NCBI GenBank assembly: GCA_042408595.1
Contig: JBHOQX010000131.1
Coordinates: 62,001-126,000 of the forward strand
Direction: 5' to 3'
From: JBHOQX01 sp042408595
GTDB taxonomy: Bacteria > Chloroflexota > Chloroflexia > Chloroflexales > Roseiflexaceae
DNA length: 64,000 nucleotides
Shown: positions 33,531-41,897 of the stretch, in pieces
Numbering within the stretch: position 1 is the first letter of the stretch
How the letters are laid out: every line of letters starts with the position of its first letter
Notes under the pieces: generated by a model
What the model saw: only the letters and a program-made list of their open reading frames with translations
The model's database searches: none
Told to the model about the DNA's origin: nothing
Translations under genes and position numbers: made by a program

Positions 33531-33992
33531 CGCCACGCCTTTCGCGACCCGGGCGGCGCGATGGGGCGGGTGGCGTCCGATCTGGGCGACGTGTACCGCA
33601 CCGCCGGGATCGAGCCGCCGAACAGCTCGGCGCTGTTCTGGGCGTTGCAGGAGCCGCCGGGCGCGTGGGACGCGCCGCTGCCTCCCCGCGCGGCGATCGA
33701 GCGGACGCTGGCGGCGATCGACGCGGCCCTCGCCCCGCTGGCCTCGGCGGCGATGGAGCGGCCCGACGCGGCCCTGGTGCGGCGCGAGTTCCAGCAGGCG
33801 GCCCGGCTGCTGCGGCTCGCCTGCCGCCGCGTGCTGCTGCGGCTGGAGCCGGACGAGGCGGCCCGGCGCGCCTTCGCCCGCGACCTGACTGCCGCGATCG
33901 AGGAGCAGCGCAGCCTGTGGCTGGCGCGCAACCGGCCCGGCGGCCTGGCGGACAGCCTGGCACGGTTCGAGCCGGCCCTCCGTGCGGTTTAG
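33531..33992 (+). pseudogene. C-terminal fragment of a GH20 hexosaminidase-like gene
   Basis: About 154 codons are readable: HAFRDPGGAMGRVASDLGDV, NSSALFWALQ, a long helical stretch with Arg/Ala, then QRSLWLARNRPGGLADSLARF before the stop. This resembles the helical tail of bacterial beta-N-acetylhexosaminidases (family GH20). The catalytic barrel is missing and no start codon with a ribosome binding site is seen, although an ATG at 33561 could start a 143-residue product. It fills most of the 608-bp gap between hisG and hisD. The rest of that gap (33993-34113) holds only the hisD ribosome binding site. Confidence 0.55.
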
Positions 33993-34113
33993 CGCGTCGA
34001 GTGCAGCGTGCCAGATCTGGAGGAGCCGCTGCCGCCTGGCGAGTCCAGCAACCGCGCAGTTCGGAGCGCGCGGGCAGCATCGCCGAGGTCGAAGCAGTTC
34101 TGAGGAGCGCCCG

Positions 34114-35514
34114 ATGCCCATCCCGATCCTTGATGACCTGGCCCTGGCCCGCCGCACGATCCTGCGGCGGGCGCCGTTCGACGAACTGGACGCGCCCCCG
34201 GCGCTGCTCGACGCGATCGAGCAGCGCTTCGGCGCGCGCCTCACCCCGGCGGAAGCCGTGGAGCGGATCATCCGCGATGTGCGGGCGCGGGGCGACGCGG
34301 CGCTGCGCGACTGGAGCGCGCGGTTGGATGGCGCCGCGCCGGAGCCGCTGGAACTGCCGCGCGAGCGGTGGGCGGAGGCCGCCGCGGCGCTCGACCCGGC
34401 GCTGCTGGAGGCGTTGCGCCTGGCCGCGGGCGAGATCGAGCGCTTCCACCGCCGGCAGGCGCGCGCCTCGTGGGTCGAGTTCGGGCCGGAGGGCGCGCTC
34501 GGCCAGCTTGTCGTGCCGCTGGAGCGGGTCGGGCTGTACGTGCCGGGCGGGGCCGCGCCGCTGCCCTCGTCGCTGCTGATGGCCGCGATTCCGGCACGCG
34601 TCGCCGGCGTCCGCGAGATCATCGTCTGCTCGCCGCCGCGCGGCGCGGGCGGCGAGCCGGCGCCGATCATCCTGGCCGCCGCGCATGTCGCTGGCGTGGA
34701 CCGGGTCTTCGCGCTCGGCGGGGCGCAGGCGATCGCCGCTATGGCCTACGGCACCGCCGCCGTGCCGCGGGTCGACAAGATCGCCGGCCCCGGCAACCTG
34801 TTCGTCATCCTGGCCAAGCGCGCGGTCTACGGCGCGGTCGGCATCGAGGCGCTCCCCGGCCCGACCGAGACGCTGGTGATCGCCGACGCCAGCGCCAGCC
34901 CGCGCGCCGCCGCCGCCGACCTGCTGGCTCAGGCCGAGCACGTCCTCGCCTCCGCGATCATGCTCACACCCAGCCGCGCCCTGGCCGAGGCGACGCAGGC
35001 CGCGGTCGCGCGCCAGCTCGAAGCGTTGCCCGCGCCGAACGCCCGCGCCGCCGCCGACGCGCTCGCGCAGCGCGGCGGGATCGTGCTCGTGCCCGACCTG
35101 GACGCGGCCTTCGACCTGGCGAACGACTACGCGCCGGAGCACCTCTGCCTGCTGCTCGCCGACCCATGGCTGTACGTTGGCCGGGTGCGCAACGCCGGCG
35201 GCGTCTTCCTCGGCGAGCGCTCGTTCGAGGTGCTGGGCGACTATGTCGCCGGGCCGTCGCACATCATGCCGACCGGCGGAACGGCGCGCTACGCCTCGCC
35301 GGTGAACGTGGACGACTTCCGCAAGGTGATCTCGCTCGTCGGCCTGAACGACGCGGCGCTCCGACGCATCGGGCCGGCCGCGGCGCGCCTGGCCGAGGCC
35401 GAGGGCCTGGCGGCCCACGCCGCGGCGGTGCGGGCGCGTCTGGAGCGCGAAGCAGCGGAGCCGCCCCAGGCTGCATCGACGACACAGCCCGAAGGCCGCG
35501 GAGCGACGGGGTAG
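34114..35514 (+). CDS. hisD: Histidinol dehydrogenase
   Basis: A 466-residue zinc enzyme for the last two oxidations of histidine biosynthesis (histidinol to histidine, NAD+). Recognised segments are GGAQAIAAMAYGTAAVPRVD, KIAGPGNLFVILAKR, GPTETLVIAD and the catalytic Glu-His in NDYAPEHLCLL. The C-terminal FEVLGDYVAGPSHIMPTGG is also diagnostic. Length is normal with a slightly extended C-terminus. GAGGAG precedes the ATG by 6 bases. It is the third histidine-related gene in the cluster. Confidence 0.95.
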   Translation: MPIPILDDLALARRTILRRAPFDELDAPPALLDAIEQRFGARLTPAEAVERIIRDVRARGDAALRDWSARLDGAAPEPLELPRERWAEAAAALDPALLEALRLAAGEIERFHRRQARASWVEFGPEGALGQLVVPLERVGLYVPGGAAPLPSSLLMAAIPARVAGVREIIVCSPPRGAGGEPAPIILAAAHVAGVDRVFALGGAQAIAAMAYGTAAVPRVDKIAGPGNLFVILAKRAVYGAVGIEALPGPTETLVIADASASPRAAAADLLAQAEHVLASAIMLTPSRALAEATQAAVARQLEALPAPNARAAADALAQRGGIVLVPDLDAAFDLANDYAPEHLCLLLADPWLYVGRVRNAGGVFLGERSFEVLGDYVAGPSHIMPTGGTARYASPVNVDDFRKVISLVGLNDAALRRIGPAAARLAEAEGLAAHAAAVRARLEREAAEPPQAASTTQPEGRGATG

Positions 35515-35589
35515 CTGTAGCGTTTGTCCGTCGACAGCCTTGCCTCATCGCCGCCTCACCTGTGCGCCCCATCCCCGTGCCACGATCCC

Positions 35590-35598
35590 TGGTATAAT
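35590..35598 (+). promoter_or_regulatory. Extended -10 promoter of the YggT gene
   Basis: TGGTATAAT, a perfect extended -10, about 40 bp upstream of the start codon. No -35 box. Confidence 0.55.
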
Positions 35599-35637
35599 GT
35601 CCCGAAACGGCTTGATTCCGCGTGAGGAGGCGGCGCG

Positions 35638-35904
35638 ATGTCGTCCTATTTGATGCAGTTTGTACAGCTTCTGCTCCAGGTGCTCTCCCTGGCGATTTTG
35701 TTTCGTGTGCTGATGTCATGGGTCGATCCGCTAGGGAATATGCGGATCACCCAGATCCTGCGCGACCTGACGGAGCCGATGCTCGCGCCGATCCGCAGCC
35801 TGCTGCCGGGCATGGGTATGTTCGACTTCTCGCCGATCATCGCGATGCTGATCCTGCAGGCGATCTCACGGCTGTTGATCTGGTCGGTCTACGGTTCGTT
35901 CTAG
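35638..35904 (+). CDS. YggT-family membrane protein
   Basis: An 88-residue protein with two hydrophobic helices (residues about 4-26 and 62-84). The conserved YggT features are RVLMSWVDP after helix 1 and LTEPMLAPIRSLLP in the middle. Family members are small integral membrane proteins linked to cell division or ion homeostasis. GAGGAGG lies 7 bases before the ATG. It has its own promoter and is 66 bp before the spermidine-synthase-like gene. Confidence 0.85.
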   Translation: MSSYLMQFVQLLLQVLSLAILFRVLMSWVDPLGNMRITQILRDLTEPMLAPIRSLLPGMGMFDFSPIIAMLILQAISRLLIWSVYGSF

Positions 35905-35970
35905 CCTGAACGCGGCAGCGCCCCGCGCCGATCCGCCAGAGGCGAAACGGAAGTTTGAGGAATCGGGTTC

Positions 35971-37650
35971 ATGGAACAGGACATCCCCGCCATGGCCGAC
36001 GCGCCGGCAGCCATGGCGGCGCGCTCCGGCCGCTTTTTGTTGCTGGTCGTCTTCCTGGCCGGCATCGGCACACTTGGCATCGAGATGGTCGCCTCGCGGC
36101 TGCTCGCGCCGTACTTCGGCACCTCGCAGCCGATCTGGGCGGTGGTGATCGGCTTGACGCTGATCTACCTCTCGATCGGCTACGCGATCGGCGGGCGGAT
36201 CGCCGATCGCCGCCCGAACGAGCGGCTGCTCTACACACTCATCGCGTGGGCCGGGCTGCTCACGGGTCTTATCCCGCTGCTCTCCGATCCGATCCTGCGC
36301 TTCTCGCAGCAGGCGCTGCGCAGCGTCGCCGTCGGCGGCTTCCTCGGCGCGCTGCTGGCCGTGCTGCTGCTGTTCGCCGCGCCCGTCATCCTGATGGCGA
36401 TGGTCAGCCCGTTCGCGCTGCGGCTGGAGGTGCGCCGTGCCGAGGTCGGCCTGGGGCGCGTCGGGCGCATGTCCGGCGCGATCTCGGCGCTCTCGACCGT
36501 CGGCTCGATCATCGGCACGTTCCTCACGGCACTCTATCTCATCCCGACGATCGGCACGGCACGCACGATCTACCTGTTCGCCGCGTTCCTGATGGTCCTC
36601 GGCATCGCCGGGCTGCGCGACTGGCGCTACCTGCTGATGTTGGCCATCGTCGGCGCGTTGGCCTTCTACACGATCACCAGCCGCAGCACCATCAAGTCCG
36701 CCGACTGCTACGGCTGCACGCTCATCCACGAGGAGGAGTCGGCCTACAACTACATCCAGGTCGCCACGCGCCAGACGCAGCGCGGCCCGTCGGTGAACCT
36801 GATTCTGAACGAAGGCCAGGCGATACACTCGATCTACAACATCCGCTACCGCCAGACAGGCGACCCGCTCGACCTGCTGACCGGCGGTGGGCCGTGGGAT
36901 TACTGGACGGTCACGCCATATTTCTACCCGAACCGCGACCCGGCGTCGGTGAAGAGCCTGCTGATGCTCGGCTCGGCCACTGGGACGATGCCCAAGCAGT
37001 TCCTGGCGGTCTACGGTGCGGACGCGCGGGTGGACGCCGTGGAGATCGACCCGCGGATCATCGCGGTCGGCCGCGAATACTTCGACATGGACGACGCCGC
37101 GGTGAGCAGCCGGCACCCGAATTACCACGTCTACGCCGACGACGCCCGCTACTGGCTGGCGACCCACGGCGGCGCGTACGATATCATCGGGATGGATGCC
37201 TACCATCAGCCGTACATCCCGTTTCATCTGACGACGGTCGAGTTCTTCCGCCAGGCGCGCGCGCGGCTCGCGCCAGATGGCGTAGTGGTGGTAAACGCTG
37301 GCAAGGGGCCGAGCGGCGACGACCGGCTCGGCCAGGCGATCGCCAGCACGATGAAAGCGGTCTTCCCGCAGGTCTTTATCATCGAGACTGCAAACTTCGG
37401 CAACCAGATCATCGTCGGTGTGAACCGCCCGGTCGGCGACGGGGTGCAGCACTTCATCCAAAACTACGAACGCATCCAGGACCCGGTGCTGCAAACCGTG
37501 ATGCATTGGTCGCTGGCGCTCGGCCCGCAGCCGGTGCGCGAGTTCACCGACGCGCAGGCGACCTTCCCGCCCTTCACCGATGACAAGGCCCCGGTGGAGC
37601 AACTGATCGACTCGCTGATCTTCAGTGAAGCCAGCCGTATCGGCCGGTAG
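35971..37650 (+). CDS. Spermidine-synthase-like membrane fusion protein
   Basis: A 559-residue protein. Residues about 20-245 hold seven or so membrane helices (GIGTLGIEMVASRLLAPYFG, GYAIGGRIADRRP), and residues about 320-520 are a spermidine-synthase-type Rossmann domain. The glycine loop reads LGSATGTMPKQF near residue 333, followed by VDAVEIDPRIIAVGREYF and GMDAYHQPYIPFHLTTVEFF. In true spermidine synthases the loop is GGGDGG and a catalytic Asp follows; these fused proteins may use other substrates. Membrane-anchored, active domain cytosolic. An ATG at 35992 is an alternative start. Confidence 0.82.
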   Translation: MEQDIPAMADAPAAMAARSGRFLLLVVFLAGIGTLGIEMVASRLLAPYFGTSQPIWAVVIGLTLIYLSIGYAIGGRIADRRPNERLLYTLIAWAGLLTGLIPLLSDPILRFSQQALRSVAVGGFLGALLAVLLLFAAPVILMAMVSPFALRLEVRRAEVGLGRVGRMSGAISALSTVGSIIGTFLTALYLIPTIGTARTIYLFAAFLMVLGIAGLRDWRYLLMLAIVGALAFYTITSRSTIKSADCYGCTLIHEEESAYNYIQVATRQTQRGPSVNLILNEGQAIHSIYNIRYRQTGDPLDLLTGGGPWDYWTVTPYFYPNRDPASVKSLLMLGSATGTMPKQFLAVYGADARVDAVEIDPRIIAVGREYFDMDDAAVSSRHPNYHVYADDARYWLATHGGAYDIIGMDAYHQPYIPFHLTTVEFFRQARARLAPDGVVVVNAGKGPSGDDRLGQAIASTMKAVFPQVFIIETANFGNQIIVGVNRPVGDGVQHFIQNYERIQDPVLQTVMHWSLALGPQPVREFTDAQATFPPFTDDKAPVEQLIDSLIFSEASRIGR

Positions 37651-37657
37651 ACGGACG

Positions 37658-37731
37658 TGATGCGTGCTGCATGCGGGATGCAGCCAGCGCGGACCTTATC
37701 ATCGTTCAGCACGCATCTTGCATCATTGCTC
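37658..37731. repeat. ATGCGTGCTGCATGCGGGATGC tract region
   Basis: Degenerate GATGC/GCATGC units between the spermidine-synthase-like gene and the AEC transporter, of the same style as the TGATGCG repeat at 12896. It forms the leader of the transporter gene. Confidence 0.35.
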
Positions 37732-38655
37732 ATGCTGCTTTCCGCCTTCCTGAACGTTCTGCTGCCGGTGCTGCTGGTCGCCGGGTGCGGCTTCGCGCTG
37801 GCGCGGGCCGTTTCGCTCGATCTCCGCTCGATCAATCGTGTCAGTCTCTATGTGCTCAGCCCGGCGCTGATCGTGGCGACGCTGGCGCGCATGCAGGTCG
37901 CCGGCGACGAGGCGCTGCGGATCGTCGCCGTCTCGGCGCTCTTCGTGCTGGCGATGGGCGCGCTGACCCTGCTCTGCGCCGCGCCGCTGCGCCTGGACCG
38001 CACCGGCCTGGCGGCGCTGCTGCTGTGCACCATGTTCATGAACGCCGGCAATTTCGGCCTGCCAACGACCCGCCTGGCGTTCGGCGACGCCGGCTTCCAG
38101 CGCGGGGTGCTGTTTTTCATCCCTCAGACGATCCTCGCCCAGGTGCTCGCCATCCCGATCGCCCGCGCCGACCAGGGCGACCTCCGCGGTGCGTTCCGCC
38201 AGATCTTCCGCATGCCGCAGATCTACGCCGCGGCGGCGGGCGTGCTGCTGGCTATCAGCGGCGTGCGACTCGATGGGCGCGCCGACGTGTTCGGGGCGCT
38301 GTTCCGCGGCGTGGCGCTCCTCGCCGACGCGACGCTGCCGTTCCTGCTGCTGATCCTGGGTATGCAGCTGGCGCAGGGCATCGCAGTGGACCAACGCGGC
38401 CTGACGGCGCTGGCCGCCGGGCTGCGGCTGCTGGTCTCGCCGCTGCTGGCGCTCGGGCTGGCTTGGCTACTGGGGCTGGACGGCCTGCCGCGCCGGGTGG
38501 TCATCCTTCAGGCCAGCATGCCGACCGCCGTCAATATGGTGCTTTACTCGCTCGAATTCGGCGCGCGCCCGCGGTTCGTCGCCGGGACCGTCGTCGTGAC
38601 CACCGCGCTCGGCGTGGTGACGCTCGCCGGGCTGCTGACCGTGTTGATGGGGTAG
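37732..38655 (+). CDS. AEC-family (auxin efflux carrier-like) transporter
   Basis: A 307-residue membrane protein with about ten helices. The family features LLPVLLVAGCGFALAR, FMNAGNFGLPTTRLAFG (first crossover) and ILQASMPTAVNMVLYSLEFG (second crossover) are all present. Bacterial AEC proteins move organic acids or similar metabolites. The ATG at 37732 begins helix 1; the open frame extends upstream through a repeat tract. It converges on the minus-strand gene at 38837; the 181-bp gap shows no clear terminator. Confidence 0.87.
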   Translation: MLLSAFLNVLLPVLLVAGCGFALARAVSLDLRSINRVSLYVLSPALIVATLARMQVAGDEALRIVAVSALFVLAMGALTLLCAAPLRLDRTGLAALLLCTMFMNAGNFGLPTTRLAFGDAGFQRGVLFFIPQTILAQVLAIPIARADQGDLRGAFRQIFRMPQIYAAAAGVLLAISGVRLDGRADVFGALFRGVALLADATLPFLLLILGMQLAQGIAVDQRGLTALAAGLRLLVSPLLALGLAWLLGLDGLPRRVVILQASMPTAVNMVLYSLEFGARPRFVAGTVVVTTALGVVTLAGLLTVLMG

Positions 38656-38836
38656 CGCAATCGCAGCGGCATGACGATCCGTCGGATAGCGATCGGCGTC
38701 GGGGCCGATACCCCGCTCGCCCCCGACACCAACGACATACTCGGCGGGTGAACACAGATCGCCCCGACATCGGTCGCATGCGTTGGCCGTGTCATGCGCC
38801 GTTCTCGCGTGCGTCCACGATCCCCACCCCGCCGCC

Positions 38837-39418
38837 TCATCGCTCGTGGGTGATCTCCGCCGGGCCGAGCCGGTCGTAGCGCACCTCGCCGCGCACCGGC
38901 TCCACCAGCCGCCAGGTGCCAGGCATGTGGGGCAGGCAGAGCACCTCGACCGCGCCGGCGCGCGCCAGCCGCAGCGCCTCAGTACCGTCGTGCAGCCAGA
39001 CACTGCCGATGTACGTGCGCCGCGGCGCGACTGGGATGGCGCAATCCAGCAGCGCGCCGTCGATCTCGCCGAGGGTAGTACGGTAGGGCCGGAGCTTGAG
39101 AATGTGGGCGCGCAGCCGCAGCCCGTGCCGCAGCAGAGCGATGTCGTCGCCGATGCGCCGCCCCAGCCGGTAGAGCGCCAGGCCGAGCCGGGCGAGGACC
39201 AGCGCCAACGGCAGCGCGAGCCACAGGCCGCGCATGCCGAGCGCCAGCAGGCCGCCGAGCGCCACCAGTCCGGCGATCAGCCACGGGTCGAGGAACGTGC
39301 GAAAGGGCCGCTCGACCAAGTACTCGCCGGCGATGTCGAGCATGACGCCGGGCGGGACCCGGCGCGGCGGCGGCTGGGCCAGGTAGTCGGCGGTCAACCA
39401 TTCGGTGATCGGCGGCAT
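38837..39418 (-). CDS. Membrane protein of unknown function
   Basis: A 193-residue protein with two adjacent membrane helices (residues about 45-62 and 64-84, LVALGGLLALGMRGLWLALP). The C-terminal 100 residues are soluble and beta-rich (RAHILKLRPYRTTLGEIDGA, DGTEALRLARAGAVEVLCLP). No family recognised. It lies 112 bp downstream of the larger membrane protein on the same strand and may work with it. Confidence 0.65.
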   Translation of the reverse strand: MPPITEWLTADYLAQPPPRRVPPGVMLDIAGEYLVERPFRTFLDPWLIAGLVALGGLLALGMRGLWLALPLALVLARLGLALYRLGRRIGDDIALLRHGLRLRAHILKLRPYRTTLGEIDGALLDCAIPVAPRRTYIGSVWLHDGTEALRLARAGAVEVLCLPHMPGTWRLVEPVRGEVRYDRLGPAEITHER

Positions 39419-39530
39419 ATGCGTCTCCAGGGCCGCCTACGATGCTGTGTCGGAGCGCCGCGCGGCGCGCCGGCCGGGCGCGAGGGGCGACACGCCACCC
39501 CCGCGCCCTTCCCAGAACGGCCCGTGCCTG

Positions 39531-41426
39531 CTAGCGAAAGACCAGGAGATAGACCAGCAGCAGCAGGAGTTGGTAGATCACCGGCGCCAGGCCGCCGGCC
39601 AGCAGTTGCCCGCCGCGCCAGCCATAGAGCGCCTCCCACAGCCCTGCCGCCAGCAAAAACGACCAGAAGATCGCCCCGAACCAGAAGAGCAGCGGCAGGA
39701 ACGGCAGCCCCAGCAGCATCAGCACGATTGCGCCGACCAGCGGCAGCGCACGGGGCAGTTGCACCAGCGGGTAGAGATAGAACGGCCGGTAGCCCTCCTC
39801 ACCACGCCCCGCCAGCTCATCCAACGTCAGCGCGCCAAGCGCGATCAGCGGCCACTCCAGGAAGCCGATCAGCCAGACCACGAACATCGCCAGCAGCAGC
39901 CGCGTGTTCGGCGCCAGCCCCTGACTGAACGCATAGTCGGTGAAGCCAAGCAGCGCCGGCAGCAGCGCCAGCAGCGCCATCGGCCGGGCGGCACGCAGCA
40001 TCATGCGGAAGTTGGACGCGAGCGTGTCGTTGTCCTGCTGGATGTCCTCGACCAGCTGGTCGATCGTCGGGCCGGCGCGCAGCGTCAGCAGGAGCAGCGG
40101 CGAGGGCGCGTCGCTCTGCACGATCGGCGCATCCGCCGGGGTGTGCAGCTCGCTCTGAGCGCGCGTCACCTCCAGGATAACCCGCTCCATGATCGCGTCA
40201 TGGTGGCTGAGGGCGGTGGTGACCAGCACGCCCGGCGCCAGGCCGCCGTTGTACAGCAGGCTGCTGAAGCGGGCGATCAACGGCAGCCCGCCGGTTGCCT
40301 GGATCAGCGAGATGCGGCTTGCGTCGGAGAGATCGGTCTCCTTGATCGCCTGGATGCGGCCCCACGGGACGACCACCCAGCGCCCGCCGTAGCGCACGCC
40401 CAGCCCCTCGCGGCGGGCCTCCAGCGCCGGCAGCAGGTTGCGCAGCACGGCAGCGGCGCCGATCACCGCCAGCAGCAGCAGCGCCGCCGCCACCAACATC
40501 CACCACAGCGCGGCGAGCTGGGCTTGCGTCAGCCCGAGCCGCTGGAAGAGCGGCTGGTTCAGCAGGCTGGGGAAGGTCAGCGCCAAAAATTGGAGCAGCA
40601 GGATGACCGCCCGCACCACCGCCAGCGCCACCAGTAGCACGGCGGCCCAGCCGAGCAGGGCGGTGATCCGGCCCGGGTACGCCCCACTGATCGGCGCGCC
40701 AGCGGCCGCCGGCGCCTCGGCCGTCACCTCCAACTGATTGCGCGTCTTCTGGCTGAAAAACGACGCCGGACTCAGCAGAAAGCGGAACAGTGGCGATTGC
40801 GCGTCTTCCTCGAGCCGGGCGCGCTTCGGATTGTCGAGCACCCGGGCGACGCGGTCGGTCTCGTCCAGCAGCGTCTTCACCAGCCGGTCGAAGTCGTTGA
40901 TCGCGGACGTGATCAGGAACGCGCGCCGCGGATTCAGGCGGTAGAGCAGGCCGTAGAAGATGTGCCAGCCGGTGAGCCGGTCGCGCTCCGGTTCGGCGAG
41001 CAGGACAAACTTCTCGGCCTCGACATCCTCTGTCACTTTGATCGCCTGAAGACTCTCCCAAGGCACCGGCAGCCAATCGCCGGCGAACGACACCAGCAGG
41101 CCGCGGGCGCTGGTGCGGATCGTCGGCAGCATGTTCGGCAGCACGATCGCCAGCAGCAGCGCCAGCGCCAGCCAGACGAGCGACGGCAACAGATCGACGG
41201 GCGTCGTGACTGGGCCGCCGGGCAGTTGCCGGAGCCAAACGACCGTCTGGCGCAGGTACGGCACAACGCTGAACAGGCTGGCATCCAGGCCGATCCTGCC
41301 CCATAGGAAGACCAATAGGTCGCGCCCGGCCCACACCAGTGTCACGGCCACGGCCAGCGCGCTCAGCAGACTCAGCGGAATGGTCAGACGACGCGGGTAG
41401 GTGTAGACCTGCTCGGTGACAACCAT
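39531..41426 (-). CDS. Large membrane protein with duplicated PH-like domains
   Basis: A 631-residue protein with about ten hydrophobic helices in two repeats. Each repeat pairs helices with a soluble beta domain opening in a similar way: ARGLLVSFAGDWLPVPWESL near residue 108 and REGLGVRYGGRWVVVPWGRI near 340, both followed by QAIK. This resembles bacterial PH (YdbS/YdbT-like) domains, which read a membrane or protein surface, but the match is by eye only. GGAGG seven bases before the ATG at 41426 supports this start. It sits between xseB and a small membrane protein. Function unknown. Confidence 0.65.
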   Translation of the reverse strand: MVVTEQVYTYPRRLTIPLSLLSALAVAVTLVWAGRDLLVFLWGRIGLDASLFSVVPYLRQTVVWLRQLPGGPVTTPVDLLPSLVWLALALLLAIVLPNMLPTIRTSARGLLVSFAGDWLPVPWESLQAIKVTEDVEAEKFVLLAEPERDRLTGWHIFYGLLYRLNPRRAFLITSAINDFDRLVKTLLDETDRVARVLDNPKRARLEEDAQSPLFRFLLSPASFFSQKTRNQLEVTAEAPAAAGAPISGAYPGRITALLGWAAVLLVALAVVRAVILLLQFLALTFPSLLNQPLFQRLGLTQAQLAALWWMLVAAALLLLAVIGAAAVLRNLLPALEARREGLGVRYGGRWVVVPWGRIQAIKETDLSDASRISLIQATGGLPLIARFSSLLYNGGLAPGVLVTTALSHHDAIMERVILEVTRAQSELHTPADAPIVQSDAPSPLLLLTLRAGPTIDQLVEDIQQDNDTLASNFRMMLRAARPMALLALLPALLGFTDYAFSQGLAPNTRLLLAMFVVWLIGFLEWPLIALGALTLDELAGRGEEGYRPFYLYPLVQLPRALPLVGAIVLMLLGLPFLPLLFWFGAIFWSFLLAAGLWEALYGWRGGQLLAGGLAPVIYQLLLLLVYLLVFR

Positions 41427-41484
41427 CAGCGAACCTCCGAAACGTGCGCGAGGCGATCCTGATGCAGAGAGACGGTGAGACAAG

Positions 41485-41544
41485 GTTCAGAGTTCAGGGT
41501 TCAGCCGCCAGGAGCCAGACGGGCAGATGGTCAGACGGTCAGAC
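41485..41544. repeat. Heptamer and octamer tandem repeats upstream of the membrane protein
   Basis: GTTCAGA, GTTCAGG and GTTCAG are consecutive at 41485-41504, and GGTCAGAC is repeated exactly twice at 41529-41544. They lie in the gap between xseB and the large membrane protein, probably in the transcript. Confidence 0.6.
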
Positions 41545-41591
41545 ACGCTGCATGGGCAATCGACACTCGGCACTCGTGCCGGCGCCAGGCG

Positions 41592-41807
41592 CTACCCCCG
41601 GAACGTGTCCCCATGGGCCGACTCGATCTGCAGCTGCCGCACACGCAGCTCGGCTTCGTCCAGGATGCGCTGGCACACCGCGGCGAGCCGCATCCCTTCC
41701 TCGTAGAGCGTCATCGCCTCGGCCAGCGGCAATTCGCCCTGCTCCAGCCGAGCGACGATCTCCTGCATCCGGGCATAGAGCCCCTCGTAGGTCGCAGATG
41801 TCTCCAT
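41592..41807 (-). CDS. xseB: Exodeoxyribonuclease VII small subunit
   Basis: A 71-residue helical-hairpin protein that binds XseA many times in exonuclease VII, which trims single-stranded DNA. The family pattern YEGLYARMQEIVARLEQGEL followed by PLAEAMTLYEEGMRLAAVC is present. The ATG at 41807 is preceded by AAGGA with proper spacing; a TTG five codons earlier overlaps that site and is less likely. It is 90 bp downstream of xseA on the same strand. Confidence 0.93.
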   Translation of the reverse strand: METSATYEGLYARMQEIVARLEQGELPLAEAMTLYEEGMRLAAVCQRILDEAELRVRQLQIESAHGDTFRG

Positions 41808-41897
41808 AGACGTTTCCTTCAAGACGGCACGGGGACACGAACGGCGCCGTCACCCGATCAGCCGAGATGGAGCGCTTCATGCCTTATGTCGCCTGCA

